A DNA stretch of 64,000 nt, taken from contig NZ_JAUSXT010000001.1 in the NCBI RefSeq assembly GCF_030816235.1, forward strand, positions 1,612,001-1,676,000, in the 5' to 3' direction. A model generated the notes under the pieces. It saw nothing but the letters and a program-made list of their open reading frames with translations, was not told the origin of the DNA and did no database searches. The translations under genes and the position numbers were made by a program. The stretch's first letter is position 1; each line of letters opens with the position of its first letter. The stretch comes from Microbacterium sp. W4I4 (lineage in GTDB: Bacteria; Actinomycetota; Actinomycetes; Actinomycetales; Microbacteriaceae). Below are positions 26,191 to 34,209 of this stretch, piece after piece.

Positions 26191-26604
26191 ATGGCAATTC
26201 TGACCCCGTACCTCTCGTTCCGCGACAACGCCCGAGAGGCGATGACCTTCTACCAGTCGGTACTCGGCGGCAAACTCGACCTGGTCGAGTTCTCGTCGTT
26301 CCCCGGCATGCCGCACGATCCCGCCGACGCCACGAAGATCATGCACTCGTGGCTCGCCACTGACGACGGCATGGTGCTCGCGGGCTCCGACACACCCACC
26401 GGCATGGACTTCCAGCCGCCGCAGAACATCTCGATCTCGGTCAGCGGCGAGGACGAGGCGCGGATGCAGGCGATCTGGGACGGCCTCAGCGACCGCGGCA
26501 CCGTGACCATTCCGTTCGAGGCTGCGCCGTGGGGCGGCCTCTTCGGCATGCTGGTGGACCGCTACGGGATGTCCTGGATGGTGACGGTCGACGTCGCGAC
26601 GTAG
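26191..26604 (+). CDS. PhnB-like VOC-family protein
   Basis: A 137-residue protein of the PhnB/3-demethylubiquinone-methyltransferase-like branch of the VOC superfamily. It starts MAILTPYLSFRDNAREAMTF, then YQSVLGGKLDLVEFSSF, with a GLFGMLVDRYGMSWMV end. The fold commonly acts as a small-molecule binding protein and often lacks bound metal; it is not part of a phosphonate operon here. A GGAAGGCGAACC ribosome site precedes the ATG. The function is unknown. Confidence 0.85.
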   Translation: MAILTPYLSFRDNAREAMTFYQSVLGGKLDLVEFSSFPGMPHDPADATKIMHSWLATDDGMVLAGSDTPTGMDFQPPQNISISVSGEDEARMQAIWDGLSDRGTVTIPFEAAPWGGLFGMLVDRYGMSWMVTVDVAT

Positions 26605-26629
26605 GCCCGCCCTCGCCGAAGCCTCCGCC

Positions 26630-27529
26630 TCAGGCCTCGGCGCTGGCCACCAGCGGGAAGCGGGTGCCGGTGAGACGTTCGGACACGTCCCAGAGGCGTC
26701 TGGCGACGTCGGGATCCTTCGCCTGCGCAGCGGGCTCGACGACCGCCGCCGGGCCGCGCACACCACCCATGCGGCTCGGCCCGGCGAAGCCACCGGCCGG
26801 GACCTCTCCCGCTGCGGCCAGCAGCGTGGGGAGAGCTCCGCCGTCCGGGCCGTGGGCGAGAAGCGGCGTACTGAGAGCCATGAGCGCGTCGAGGACACGA
26901 TTGCCGCTGGAGATCCGGAACCCGGTCGACGCCCACCCCGGGTGCGCGGCGGTGGCGATCACGGACGAGCCGATGCCTGTCAGTCGACGCTGCAGCTCGG
27001 CGGTGAAGAGCAGATTGGCGAGCTTGGACTGGCCGTACGCGCCGAACGGACGATACGCACGCCGCTCCCACTGCAGGTCATCGAAGTCGATCCGGGCCGA
27101 ACTGTGCGCGCTGGAGGTGACCGTCACCACACGGCTGCCGATGCGATCCAGCAGCAGGTTCGTCAGCGCGAAGTGTCCGAGGTGGTTGACACCGAACTGG
27201 CTCTCGAATCCGTCGCGCGTCTGTGTGCGGGAGCCGGTCATGGCGCCCGCGTTGTTCACGAGGATGTCGACGGGTTCCTGCACACCGTCGACGAAGGCAT
27301 GAACGGAGGCGAGTGACGCCAGGTCGAGCGATCGCGCTTCGACGGAGCCGTCCATCGCATCGGCGGCGTCACGCCCCTTGTCGAGGTCGCGGACGGCGAG
27401 GATCACACGGGCGCCGCGGGCTGCGAAGGCGTTGGCAGCTGCTCGGCCGATGCCGCTGCCGGCACCGGTGATCACGACGGTCCGGCCGGTCTGGTCGGAG
27501 AGCTGAGAAGGAGAAGAGATTGTGCTCAT
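26630..27529 (-). CDS. Short-chain dehydrogenase/reductase
   Basis: A 299-residue SDR of the retinol-dehydrogenase/protochlorophyllide-like branch. The cofactor loop is TGAGSGIGRAAA, the NNAG motif is in DILVNNAGAM, and the catalytic Tyr-x-x-x-Lys is in FGAYGQSKLANLLF. It probably oxidises or reduces a small alcohol or ketone using NADP(H). I choose the ATG at 27529, which sits at the predicted transcription start of a TTGACA-17-TACATT promoter, so the mRNA would be leaderless. The divergent TetR gene shares its control region and is probably its regulator. Confidence 0.9.
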   Translation of the reverse strand: MSTISSPSQLSDQTGRTVVITGAGSGIGRAAANAFAARGARVILAVRDLDKGRDAADAMDGSVEARSLDLASLASVHAFVDGVQEPVDILVNNAGAMTGSRTQTRDGFESQFGVNHLGHFALTNLLLDRIGSRVVTVTSSAHSSARIDFDDLQWERRAYRPFGAYGQSKLANLLFTAELQRRLTGIGSSVIATAAHPGWASTGFRISSGNRVLDALMALSTPLLAHGPDGGALPTLLAAAGEVPAGGFAGPSRMGGVRGPAAVVEPAAQAKDPDVARRLWDVSERLTGTRFPLVASAEA

Positions 27530-27535
27530 CGCTTT

Positions 27536-27585
27536 AATGTAGCCAGTGGCAACAATGTTGTCAACGGAAACTCGATTGATAGACT
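27536..27585. promoter_or_regulatory. Divergent promoters with overlapping TetR operator
   Basis: Minus strand: TTGACA (27564-27559) and TACATT (27541-27536), 17 bases apart. Plus strand: TTGTCA (27558-27563) and TAGACT (27580-27585), 16 apart. Both predicted starts coincide with the start codons of the SDR and tetR genes. The dyad TGGCAACAATGTTGTCA (27547-27563; arms CAACA/TGTTG) covers the spacer of one and the -35 of both, a fitting site for the TetR protein. Confidence 0.7.
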
Positions 27586-27591
27586 GATGGC

Positions 27592-28155
27592 ATGACCTCT
27601 CCTCGCCCGTACCATCACGGCAATCTGCGTCGAGCCGTCCTTGATGTCGCAATGGAGAGGCTGCACGAGGTCGCGGCGTCGGAACTCTCACTCCGCGAAC
27701 TCACCGGCGAAATCGGGGTGAGCCACGCCGCTCCGCGCAGGTATTTTCCGGACCGCCAGGCGCTCCTCGACGCGTTGGCGACCGAAGGTTTCGCACGCAT
27801 CGGTGCGCGGCTGCGTGAGGCGACCGCCGAGGGCAACCAGCAGGAGCGAATCCGTGCGATCGCCCGCGCCTATCTCGACTTCACGGCCGCAGAGCCGAAC
27901 CTGGTCGAGCTGATGTTCGCCCACAAGCGCGACGCCGACCGGGACTCCATCGCGCACAGCGCGGTCGAGGCGTTCTCCCCTCTCCTCGAGGTGTTCCCGT
28001 CCGCGGATCCGGCCGGAGCACAGCAGACGGGCACGACGTTCCTCGCCACACTCCAGGGCCTCGCCTCCCTGATCGCCTGCGGCGTCGTTCAGCCGGAGCA
28101 GATCGAGGCTCTCGTCGAAGACATCGTCGGCAGGTACGGCACCGACCTCGCCTGA
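27592..28155 (+). CDS. TetR-family transcriptional regulator
   Basis: A 187-residue repressor-like protein. The N-terminal HTH reads ELTGEIGVSHAAPRRYFPDR (recognition helix), preceded by the usual first helix ending in ERLHEVAASEL. A variable ligand domain follows, similar to the TetR_C WHG-domain group (FTAAEPNLVELMFAHKR). The start ATG coincides with the predicted transcription start. It probably represses the divergent SDR gene and itself through the shared dyad; the inducer is unknown. Confidence 0.88.
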   Translation: MTSPRPYHHGNLRRAVLDVAMERLHEVAASELSLRELTGEIGVSHAAPRRYFPDRQALLDALATEGFARIGARLREATAEGNQQERIRAIARAYLDFTAAEPNLVELMFAHKRDADRDSIAHSAVEAFSPLLEVFPSADPAGAQQTGTTFLATLQGLASLIACGVVQPEQIEALVEDIVGRYGTDLA

Positions 28156-28209
28156 CGACATCCGACGTCCGCCCTGCCGGACGTCGGTGGCTTCCGGCAC
28201 ACTGTGGTG

Positions 28210-28614
28210 ATGGCGACATTCGATCACCTCGGCATCACCGTCGATGACGTGCCTCGCGCGTCCGAGCAGTTCAACCCCGTCTTCGAAGCGCTCGGATACA
28301 TCCGCGCGCACAACGCCGAAGACCTCGCGTACTGGCGGCGCGACGACGAACCGGAGATCCTGCTGTACCCGGCCCGGGAGCACGGCGTGCACGTGCACGG
28401 TCGGGTCGGCTGGCAGCACCTCGCCTTCGCCGTCGAATCGCGCGACGAGGTCGACCGGCTGCATGCGATCGCGCTGGATGCCGGCTGGGTCGACGTGCGG
28501 GCTCCGAAGGAGTACCCCCGGTTCAGCGAGCGCTACTACGCCTGCTTCGTCGAGGATGAGAACGGCATCCGTCTCGAGATCATGCACAATCCCCCGCGGG
28601 AGACGTCCGACTGA
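28210..28614 (+). CDS. VOC-family (glyoxalase fold) protein, second copy
   Basis: A 134-residue paralogue of the protein at 25693-26103: MATFDHLGITVDDVPRASEQ, VGWQHLAFAVESRDEVDR and ENGIRLEIMHNPPRET. The metal residues are conserved in the same places. The first half differs more than the second (EPEILLYPAREHGVHVHG). Two GTG codons directly before the ATG could also serve. CACACT six bases before the ATG fits a leaderless start. Substrate unknown. Confidence 0.85.
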   Translation: MATFDHLGITVDDVPRASEQFNPVFEALGYIRAHNAEDLAYWRRDDEPEILLYPAREHGVHVHGRVGWQHLAFAVESRDEVDRLHAIALDAGWVDVRAPKEYPRFSERYYACFVEDENGIRLEIMHNPPRETSD

Positions 28615-28621
28615 CGCCGGA

Positions 28622-29053
28622 TCAGGCGAGCCCGCGCGCGATCTCGAGGATCCCGTTCGGATAGAACGGCAGCGCGTCCTCACCGAGGTCGTCCAAGCGG
28701 AACCAGCCGACGATCGAGCGGCTGTCACCGTTCGCCCGTCGCTCGTCGAGCGGCATCCCCTCCAGCGCTGCGCAGTGGATCCCGAAGACGTGCACGATCT
28801 CGTGCCCGCGGCGTCCGGCGAGGGTGAAGTGATTCTCGGTGACGGCGAGCTGGGCGACCTCGCCGAGCTCGACGTCGAGCTCCTCCTGGAACTCGCGCCG
28901 CAGGGCCTCCTCGGCGGTCTCACCGAAGTCGATCCCACCACCGATCGCGCGCAGGAACCGCGGGTGACGATCGGATGCCGGGTACTCCTCAGCCAGCACG
29001 TGTTCGCCTCGGACGATCAGGCCGACGGCGATATTGCGGATGCGTTCAGTCAC
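28622..29053 (-). CDS. NUDIX hydrolase
   Basis: A 143-residue NUDIX-fold pyrophosphohydrolase. The Nudix box reads GGIDFGETAEEALRREFQEE with the catalytic REFQEEL helix, which binds Mg for cleaving nucleoside-diphosphate-linked substrates. I choose the GTG at 29053 (VTERIRN) because TACGCT lies exactly six bases before it, the leaderless spacing used by many genes here; an upstream GTG would add eight residues. The specific substrate is unknown. It converges on the VOC gene with seven bases between the stops. Confidence 0.85.
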   Translation of the reverse strand: MTERIRNIAVGLIVRGEHVLAEEYPASDRHPRFLRAIGGGIDFGETAEEALRREFQEELDVELGEVAQLAVTENHFTLAGRRGHEIVHVFGIHCAALEGMPLDERRANGDSRSIVGWFRLDDLGEDALPFYPNGILEIARGLA

Positions 29054-29272
29054 CGGCTCAGCGTAACGGGCACGCACCCGGTGGGGCAGCGTCGGCGGCC
29101 CGCAGCACGATCATGCGCACTGGGATTCGTGCGGCGATGACCGGCAGCAAGGACCGCTGACACCGGTGGAGACGCCGTCAGCGTAACTGTCCGCCTTGGG
29201 GGAAGCGTCCGCCGGCCTGTGTCGTTGTGGTCGGAACGCGGCCGATCCACGGCCAGATACGGAGCAGAGAAA

Positions 29273-30121
29273 ATGACCTCGTCCACCTCCCCCGACACGA
29301 AGAACCTCGGCATCATCCGACGCTTTCTCGCCTTTCCACTCGTCTGGTTCGTGCTGGGTGCGGTCGTGATCATCGCCGTCGACCAGGTGATCAGAGTCGC
29401 TGCCTCCGGGTTCGGCGCTCCGATCCGCATCGTCGCCTCGCTCGTCAGCGCGGCCCTCGCGATCGGCATCTACGTGCTGACCATGCGGCTGCTCGCGCGA
29501 CGGCGCACGCCCGAGCTGCGCGGATCCGTCTTTCGAGAGATTCTCCTGGGCGCTGCGATCGGGGCGTTCTTCGTGATCTCCTCGGTACTCGTCATCGCCG
29601 CGCTCGGCGGCTACAGCGTGCAATGGCATCCGATCGACGCGCTGAACACGGTGTCGCTGGCGATCGTGTTCAACTTCGGCGTAGCGATCGTCGAGGAGCT
29701 CGCATTCCGCGGACTGGCGCTTCAGGCGATCGAGAAGCTCGGCGGCCCGTGGATCGCGATCGCGGTCACCGCACTGCTGTTCGGTGGGGCGCACCTTCTG
29801 AACGCGAATGCAACGCCGTGGAGTGCCCTGGCGATCGCTTTGGAGGCCGGCGTTCTCATCGGCGCAGCCTTCGTCTGGCGGCGCAGCCTGTGGTTCGTCA
29901 TCGGACTGCACTTCGCGTGGAACACGTTGGTGAGCCTGCTCGGCATCCCCGTCTCGGGCAGCCGCAAGCCCGGACTCTTCGCGACCACCACTCACGGTCC
30001 GGACTGGCTGACCGGCGGAGCGTTCGGAATCGAGGCATCGGTCATCACGGTCGCCGTAGGCGTCGTGGTCTCGACGGTGATGATCATCGCCGCGGTGCGC
30101 ACGCGTCGCGTCACGGCATGA
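29273..30121 (+). CDS. CPBP-family intramembrane metalloprotease
   Basis: A 282-residue polytopic membrane protein of the CAAX protease and bacteriocin-processing (CPBP/Abi) family. The diagnostic motifs are IVEELAFRGLALQ (EExxxR), the metal-binding FGGAHLL, and the later GLHFAWNT. About eight membrane segments are visible. In bacteria such proteins cleave membrane-bound substrates or serve in bacteriocin self-immunity; the substrate here is unknown. GGAGCAGAGAAA precedes the ATG. Confidence 0.87.
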   Translation: MTSSTSPDTKNLGIIRRFLAFPLVWFVLGAVVIIAVDQVIRVAASGFGAPIRIVASLVSAALAIGIYVLTMRLLARRRTPELRGSVFREILLGAAIGAFFVISSVLVIAALGGYSVQWHPIDALNTVSLAIVFNFGVAIVEELAFRGLALQAIEKLGGPWIAIAVTALLFGGAHLLNANATPWSALAIALEAGVLIGAAFVWRRSLWFVIGLHFAWNTLVSLLGIPVSGSRKPGLFATTTHGPDWLTGGAFGIEASVITVAVGVVVSTVMIIAAVRTRRVTA

Positions 30122-30182
30122 TCGCGCGCCCGGTGCACCCGCATAGGGCCGAGACTGTGACTCACGGATGCACGACCAGGGC

Positions 30183-30242
30183 ACACCTGCACGACCGGTT
30201 CCGCGAATCCGGCGTGCGGCCGTTCCCGGGTCGTGCAGGTGT
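30183..30242. terminator. Long-stem hairpin between converging genes
   Basis: A 14-base stem ACACCTGCACGACC / GGTCGTGCAGGTGT encloses a 32-base GC-rich loop. A further direct copy of TGCACGACC lies at 30169-30177. Its position between converging genes suggests a bidirectional terminator; the extra copy hints at a repeat family. Confidence 0.55.
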
Positions 30243-30248
30243 CCCGGC

Positions 30249-31688
30249 TCAGCGATCGATGCCGACGTAGACCGTCTTCTCCCAGGTGTAGAACTGCGTG
30301 GCCGTGTGGCCCTGTTCGCGGAACGTGTTCGAGGAGGACTCCTTGATGCCGCCGAACGGCACGTGCAGGTCCAGACCCGACGTCGGCCGGTTGACCTTCA
30401 CCACGCCCGCCTGCACGCGCGCGGCGAAGTCCGTCGCGTACGCGAGACTTGTCGTGCAGATGCCCGCAGTGAGCCCGTACGGCGTGTCATTGACGGCAGC
30501 CAGGCCGGACTCGTAGTCGTCGACATCGATCACCGCGACGATCGGCCCGAAGATCTCCTCGGATGCCAGCGGGGAGCCGTGCTCGAGATCCGTCGCGACG
30601 ACAGGGCCGAAGCCGAGTCCGTCGGGGATGCCGGTCCCGTGGTGCAGGGTGGCGCCCGCCGACACCGCAGCCTCGACGGCCGCGGCATCCTGCTCGAGCT
30701 GCGGCCTGCTCACCACCACGCCCATGCTGGTGGCGGGATCCAGACCGTCGCCGGGCGTGAACCTCGCGGCGGCCTCGGCGAGCTCCTTCAGGAACGCGTC
30801 GCGGATGCCCGGAGTCACGTAGACCCGAGAAGTGGCGGTGCACGCCTGACCGGTGAGCGAGAAGGCACCGGCCGCGACGACCGCCGCCGCACGCCGCGGA
30901 TCGGCGTCATCGAGCACGAGGACGGCGTTCTTGCCACCCATCTCCAGCTGAGCCCGCGCGCGGCGCGCATTGAGCGTCGTCTGCAGGCCGAGCCCGACAG
31001 CGGTGGACCCCGTGAAGGACAGCCCTGCCACACGACGATCCTCGGCGAGGGACTGACCGACGACACGTCCCGGACCATGGACGACGTTGAAGACGCCGGC
31101 GGGAAGCCCGGCCTCCTGCAGCGCTCTGGCCAGATGGGTCACGGACATCGGGGTGAGTTCGGCGGGCTTGATCACGACGGAGTTGCCGCTGATCAGGGCA
31201 GGCGCCGTCTTCCAGGCGGGGATGGCGATCGGGAAATTCCAGGGGGTGATGAGTCCGACCACACCGAGCGGCTCCCGGTTGGTGCGCACCGTGGTGTCGG
31301 CCAGCGCGCTGTCATAAGTCGCCCCGGTGGCCGACCAACCGGCAGCCCCGAAGAACTGGAAGACGCCGATCGCCCGACCGACTTCACCGGTGGCCTCCGC
31401 GATGGTCTTGCCCTCCTCGCGCACGAGGTCTCCGGCGATCTCGGTCTGCCTGCTGCGCAGGATCTCCGCAGCGCGCAGCAGAACCGCGCCACGAGCAGGT
31501 GCGGGAAGCCCGGCCCACGCGGGCTGAGCGTCCCCCGCGGCCGAGATCGCGGCATCCGCATCCGCCGCCGTGCCGCTCGGATACCGTACGGCGACCTCAC
31601 CCGGGCGCGCAGGGTTCTCCCGCTCTTTGTCCGCGCCGCCGAGGAACTCGCCGCCGATCAGGTGCTGAGCCAGTGCTGTCTGTGCCAT
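30249..31688 (-). CDS. Aldehyde dehydrogenase (alpha-ketoglutaric semialdehyde/benzaldehyde dehydrogenase-like)
   Basis: A 479-residue NAD(P)+-dependent aldehyde dehydrogenase. Seen: [20 protein letters not shown], the cofactor motif FTGSTAVG, the general base in [12 protein letters not shown] and the catalytic Cys in [12 protein letters not shown]. The C terminus [19 protein letters not shown] resembles the 2,5-dioxovalerate (alpha-ketoglutaric semialdehyde) dehydrogenase branch. It is the last gene of the catabolic island, 24 bases after the SDR gene, and most simply oxidises the aldehyde released by the aldolase encoded nearby. That coupling is inference. Confidence 0.9.
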   Translation of the reverse strand: MAQTALAQHLIGGEFLGGADKERENPARPGEVAVRYPSGTAADADAAISAAGDAQPAWAGLPAPARGAVLLRAAEILRSRQTEIAGDLVREEGKTIAEATGEVGRAIGVFQFFGAAGWSATGATYDSALADTTVRTNREPLGVVGLITPWNFPIAIPAWKTAPALISGNSVVIKPAELTPMSVTHLARALQEAGLPAGVFNVVHGPGRVVGQSLAEDRRVAGLSFTGSTAVGLGLQTTLNARRARAQLEMGGKNAVLVLDDADPRRAAAVVAAGAFSLTGQACTATSRVYVTPGIRDAFLKELAEAAARFTPGDGLDPATSMGVVVSRPQLEQDAAAVEAAVSAGATLHHGTGIPDGLGFGPVVATDLEHGSPLASEEIFGPIVAVIDVDDYESGLAAVNDTPYGLTAGICTTSLAYATDFAARVQAGVVKVNRPTSGLDLHVPFGGIKESSSNTFREQGHTATQFYTWEKTVYVGIDR

Positions 31689-31712
31689 CCGTCTACATCC
31701 CTTCGTGAAGTT

Positions 31713-32486
31713 TCAGAGCGCCTGCACGAGTCCGCCGTCGCAGCGGATGGCTGCGCCGGTGACATATGAGGCGATGCCGCTGCAGAGCACGGCAGCCATC
31801 GCACCGAACTCCTCCGGCTCCCCGTAGCGGTGAGCCGGGATCAATGCCGTCGAGCGCCGACGCACCTCGTCGACGTCGACCCCCTGCCTGTCGGCATTCG
31901 CCCGATCGAGCCCGTCGACGCGCGCCGTTGCGATGCGGCCGGGCAGCAGCAGGTTCACCGTGACGCCGTCGGCCGCGACCTCGCCGGCCAGCGTCTTCAG
32001 ATATCCGGCCAGCGCCGCTCTCCCGAGATTCGAAGTCACCAGACCCGCGAGCGGGGCGACGACTCCGGAGGATCCGATCGCGAGCACGCGACCCCACCCG
32101 CGTTCGCGCATTCCCGGCAGTACCTGCGAGATCAGGTCGACACCGGGCCTGACCAGATCGTCGAACGCCGTGCCGGCCTCATCGGCCGACAGGGTTGCGG
32201 CGGTCTGCGGCTTCGGCCCTGGGCCGTTGATCACCAGCACGTCGACGGCGCCGAATCGTTCCTCGGCTGCGCGCACGGCCTCCTGCCGCGAGGTCGCATC
32301 GCGGATGTCGAGCGCCACTCCGATCGCGGACGACAGCCGTGAGGCGACCTCCTCGGCCGCGTCCAATCGGCGACCGGTCACGACGACGTTCGCGCCTTCG
32401 CGTCCGAGCGCCTCCGCCGTGGCGCGCCCGAGTCCGCCGGTCGATGCCAGGACGAGCGCCGTGCGCCCGTGCAGCCCGAGATCCAT
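31713..32486 (-). CDS. Atypical SDR (catalytic Tyr/Lys replaced)
   Basis: A 257-residue protein of the classical SDR fold: ALVLASTGGLGRATAEAL, VLVINGPGPKPQ (in place of NNAG), and a normal C-terminal YVTGAAIRCDGG. Where classical SDRs carry Tyr-x-x-x-Lys, this protein reads LVTSNLGRAALAGYLKT, so the Tyr is a Ser/Asn and the Lys an Arg. This matches a known BKR-like subgroup with an altered active site. It may bind NADP(H) and act on an unusual substrate, or be non-catalytic. It lies two bases downstream of the aldolase gene. The upstream in-frame extension was rejected because MDLGLHGRTALV is the standard start. Confidence 0.85.
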   Translation of the reverse strand: MDLGLHGRTALVLASTGGLGRATAEALGREGANVVVTGRRLDAAEEVASRLSSAIGVALDIRDATSRQEAVRAAEERFGAVDVLVINGPGPKPQTAATLSADEAGTAFDDLVRPGVDLISQVLPGMRERGWGRVLAIGSSGVVAPLAGLVTSNLGRAALAGYLKTLAGEVAADGVTVNLLLPGRIATARVDGLDRANADRQGVDVDEVRRRSTALIPAHRYGEPEEFGAMAAVLCSGIASYVTGAAIRCDGGLVQAL

Positions 32487-32488
32487 GG

Positions 32489-33409
32489 TCAGGCCTCCTG
32501 CAGTTCCGCGACCAGATCGAGATGCCGTTGGGCGTGCGCACTCAGCGCGGCAGGGAACGGCGTGGCCGGCGGGCGTACCGTCGCGTTCTCGATGAGGCCG
32601 CGGCGCCGCATCAGCTCCTTGCGGATGCCCAGAGCGATTCCGGCCTGCTGCTCGAAGTTGATCAGGGGAAGGTACGGCAGCAGCGCACGCGATGCGGCGG
32701 AGAACCCGCCTTCCTGCCAGGCGTCGATCGTCCTGACCAGACCCTCCGGAAAGGAGAATCCGGTCATCGCGCCGGCTGCGCCGCTGACGAGCTCGTCGAG
32801 CAGGCCCTGTCCGCCGAGGCCGCCGAAGACCGAGGCGGTTGTTCCGCATGCCGTGATCCTCGCCACCGCGGGCGAGGTCGGCGGTGCTTCGGCCTTGACG
32901 GCGACGATGCCCGGGCCGGCGTCGAGCACGACTTGGAGCGCGTCGGCCGAGATCGCCACGCCGCTCGCCCGCGGGTAGTCCTGCAGCACGATCGACGCAC
33001 CGGTCGCCGCCACGATCGCCTCGAGGTGGCGGACGACATCATCGGCGTGCGAGGAGTTGACCTGCACCATCGCCGCGCGGAAACGCTCCCCAGTCACGGC
33101 GGCCGCGCTCGCGATCTCGCGGATGACGTCGTCCGTGTCGAGGGCCGTGATGCCTGTCACGATCGGCACGTCTGTGCTGTCCACGACCACCCGCAGTGCG
33201 AGCTCGCGTTCCTGCTCGGTCAGCGATGCGGCTTCGCCGAACACTCCGAGCACGGTCAGGCCGCGGACGCCCGCAGACTCGCTGAACTGCACCAGCCGGG
33301 CCAGGCTCAGCTCGTCCACGGCCGACGCATCAGCGGTGAACGGCGTGGCGACCACGCCCCAGACTCCGGACTCGAGTGCCGCGCGCGCCTCCTGAGTCAC
33401 GGCGCTCAT
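32489..33409 (-). CDS. DapA-family aldolase/hydratase-aldolase
   Basis: A 306-residue TIM-barrel enzyme of the dihydrodipicolinate synthase superfamily. The glycine motif reads LGVFGEAASLTEQER, the proton-relay Tyr is in VLQDYPRASG and the Schiff-base Lys is in IVAVKAEAPPTSP. The family includes pyruvate-dependent aldolases and hydratase-aldolases; no lysine-biosynthesis genes flank it, so a degradative role is more likely. The ATG at 33409 overlaps the crotonase stop (ATGA). Its position between a crotonase and an aldehyde dehydrogenase suggests cleavage of a hydrated intermediate to an aldehyde plus an oxoacid, such as pyruvate. The precise substrate is unknown. Confidence 0.87.
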   Translation of the reverse strand: MSAVTQEARAALESGVWGVVATPFTADASAVDELSLARLVQFSESAGVRGLTVLGVFGEAASLTEQERELALRVVVDSTDVPIVTGITALDTDDVIREIASAAAVTGERFRAAMVQVNSSHADDVVRHLEAIVAATGASIVLQDYPRASGVAISADALQVVLDAGPGIVAVKAEAPPTSPAVARITACGTTASVFGGLGGQGLLDELVSGAAGAMTGFSFPEGLVRTIDAWQEGGFSAASRALLPYLPLINFEQQAGIALGIRKELMRRRGLIENATVRPPATPFPAALSAHAQRHLDLVAELQEA

Positions 33410-34209
33410 CGGCCTGTCCACTTCGGCGCGCGCTTCTGCTGAAACGCCTCCACACCCTCTCGGGCGTCGTCACTGTCGAGCGCGTCGATGAGCGCGGGAA
33501 GGCGCATGCCGCGCGCTTCCCGCGCGGTGAGGTGCCCGGTCTCGGCGATCATCTGCTTCATCGCACGGATCGAGCTGGGTGAGCTGGCGAGCAGATCGGC
33601 GATCCAGCGCTCGACCGCGGCATCCAGATCGTCCATCGGAACGACCTCGTTGGCCAGCCCCATCCGGTGGGCCTCCTGCGCAGGAATCATGCGCCCGGTG
33701 AGCAGCATGCCCATCGCCAGCTGGTGCGGCACCTTGCGCACAAGCTGGTGAATGCCGCCGTCGAGGGCGAGCCTGCCGACACGGGGCTCGGTGAGCCCGA
33801 ACTTCGCGTGCTCCGCGGCGACGATGATGTCGGCGCCGAGGGCGATCTCCATTCCGCCTCCCACCGCGTACCCGTTCACGCGGGCGATGATCGGCACCAG
33901 GAGCGTGCGGCGCAGGCTGATCCCGCCGAAGCCGTTCGGGTCCAGACCTGCCCAGTACTCCAGCCCGGTCTTGCCCACGGCCGCGGCGGACATGTCGGCG
34001 CCTGCGCAGAAAGCTCGGTCACCGCCACCGGTGACGACCACCACCCGCACGTCCGGGGAGCCCTCCATCAGGGCCCACACCTCGTTCAGCGCGTCGTGCG
34101 TGCGCTGGTCGACGGCGTTGCGCACGTCGGGCCGGTCGATGGTGACCGTGGCCACACCGCGCTCGTCGATGTCGAGTCGGACGCCCGCTTCCCATTCCGT
34201 GGTCGTCAT
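33406..34209 (-). CDS. Enoyl-CoA hydratase/isomerase (crotonase) family protein
   Basis: A 267-residue crotonase-fold enzyme: TIDRPDVRNAVDQRTHDAL, the CoA-binding DRAFCAGADM, the oxyanion and first Glu in VNGYAVGGGMEIALGAD, and the second Glu in FGLTEPRVGRLALDGG. Both glutamates of true hydratases are present, so water addition to an enoyl-CoA is plausible. It overlaps both neighbours (ATGA with the aldolase and with the CoA-transferase genes), so the three form one translational block. The CoA ester it acts on is probably made by the neighbouring transferases. Confidence 0.9.
   Translation of the reverse strand: MTTTEWEAGVRLDIDERGVATVTIDRPDVRNAVDQRTHDALNEVWALMEGSPDVRVVVVTGGGDRAFCAGADMSAAAVGKTGLEYWAGLDPNGFGGISLRRTLLVPIIARVNGYAVGGGMEIALGADIIVAAEHAKFGLTEPRVGRLALDGGIHQLVRKVPHQLAMGMLLTGRMIPAQEAHRMGLANEVVPMDDLDAAVERWIADLLASSPSSIRAMKQMIAETGHLTAREARGMRLPALIDALDSDDAREGVEAFQQKRAPKWTGR

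Noticed and set aside
25693-28614. Glyoxalase I function for the two similar VOC proteins
   Set aside because: The fold and metal residues are right, but the VOC family is diverse and actinobacteria lack glutathione, so the name would go beyond the evidence.
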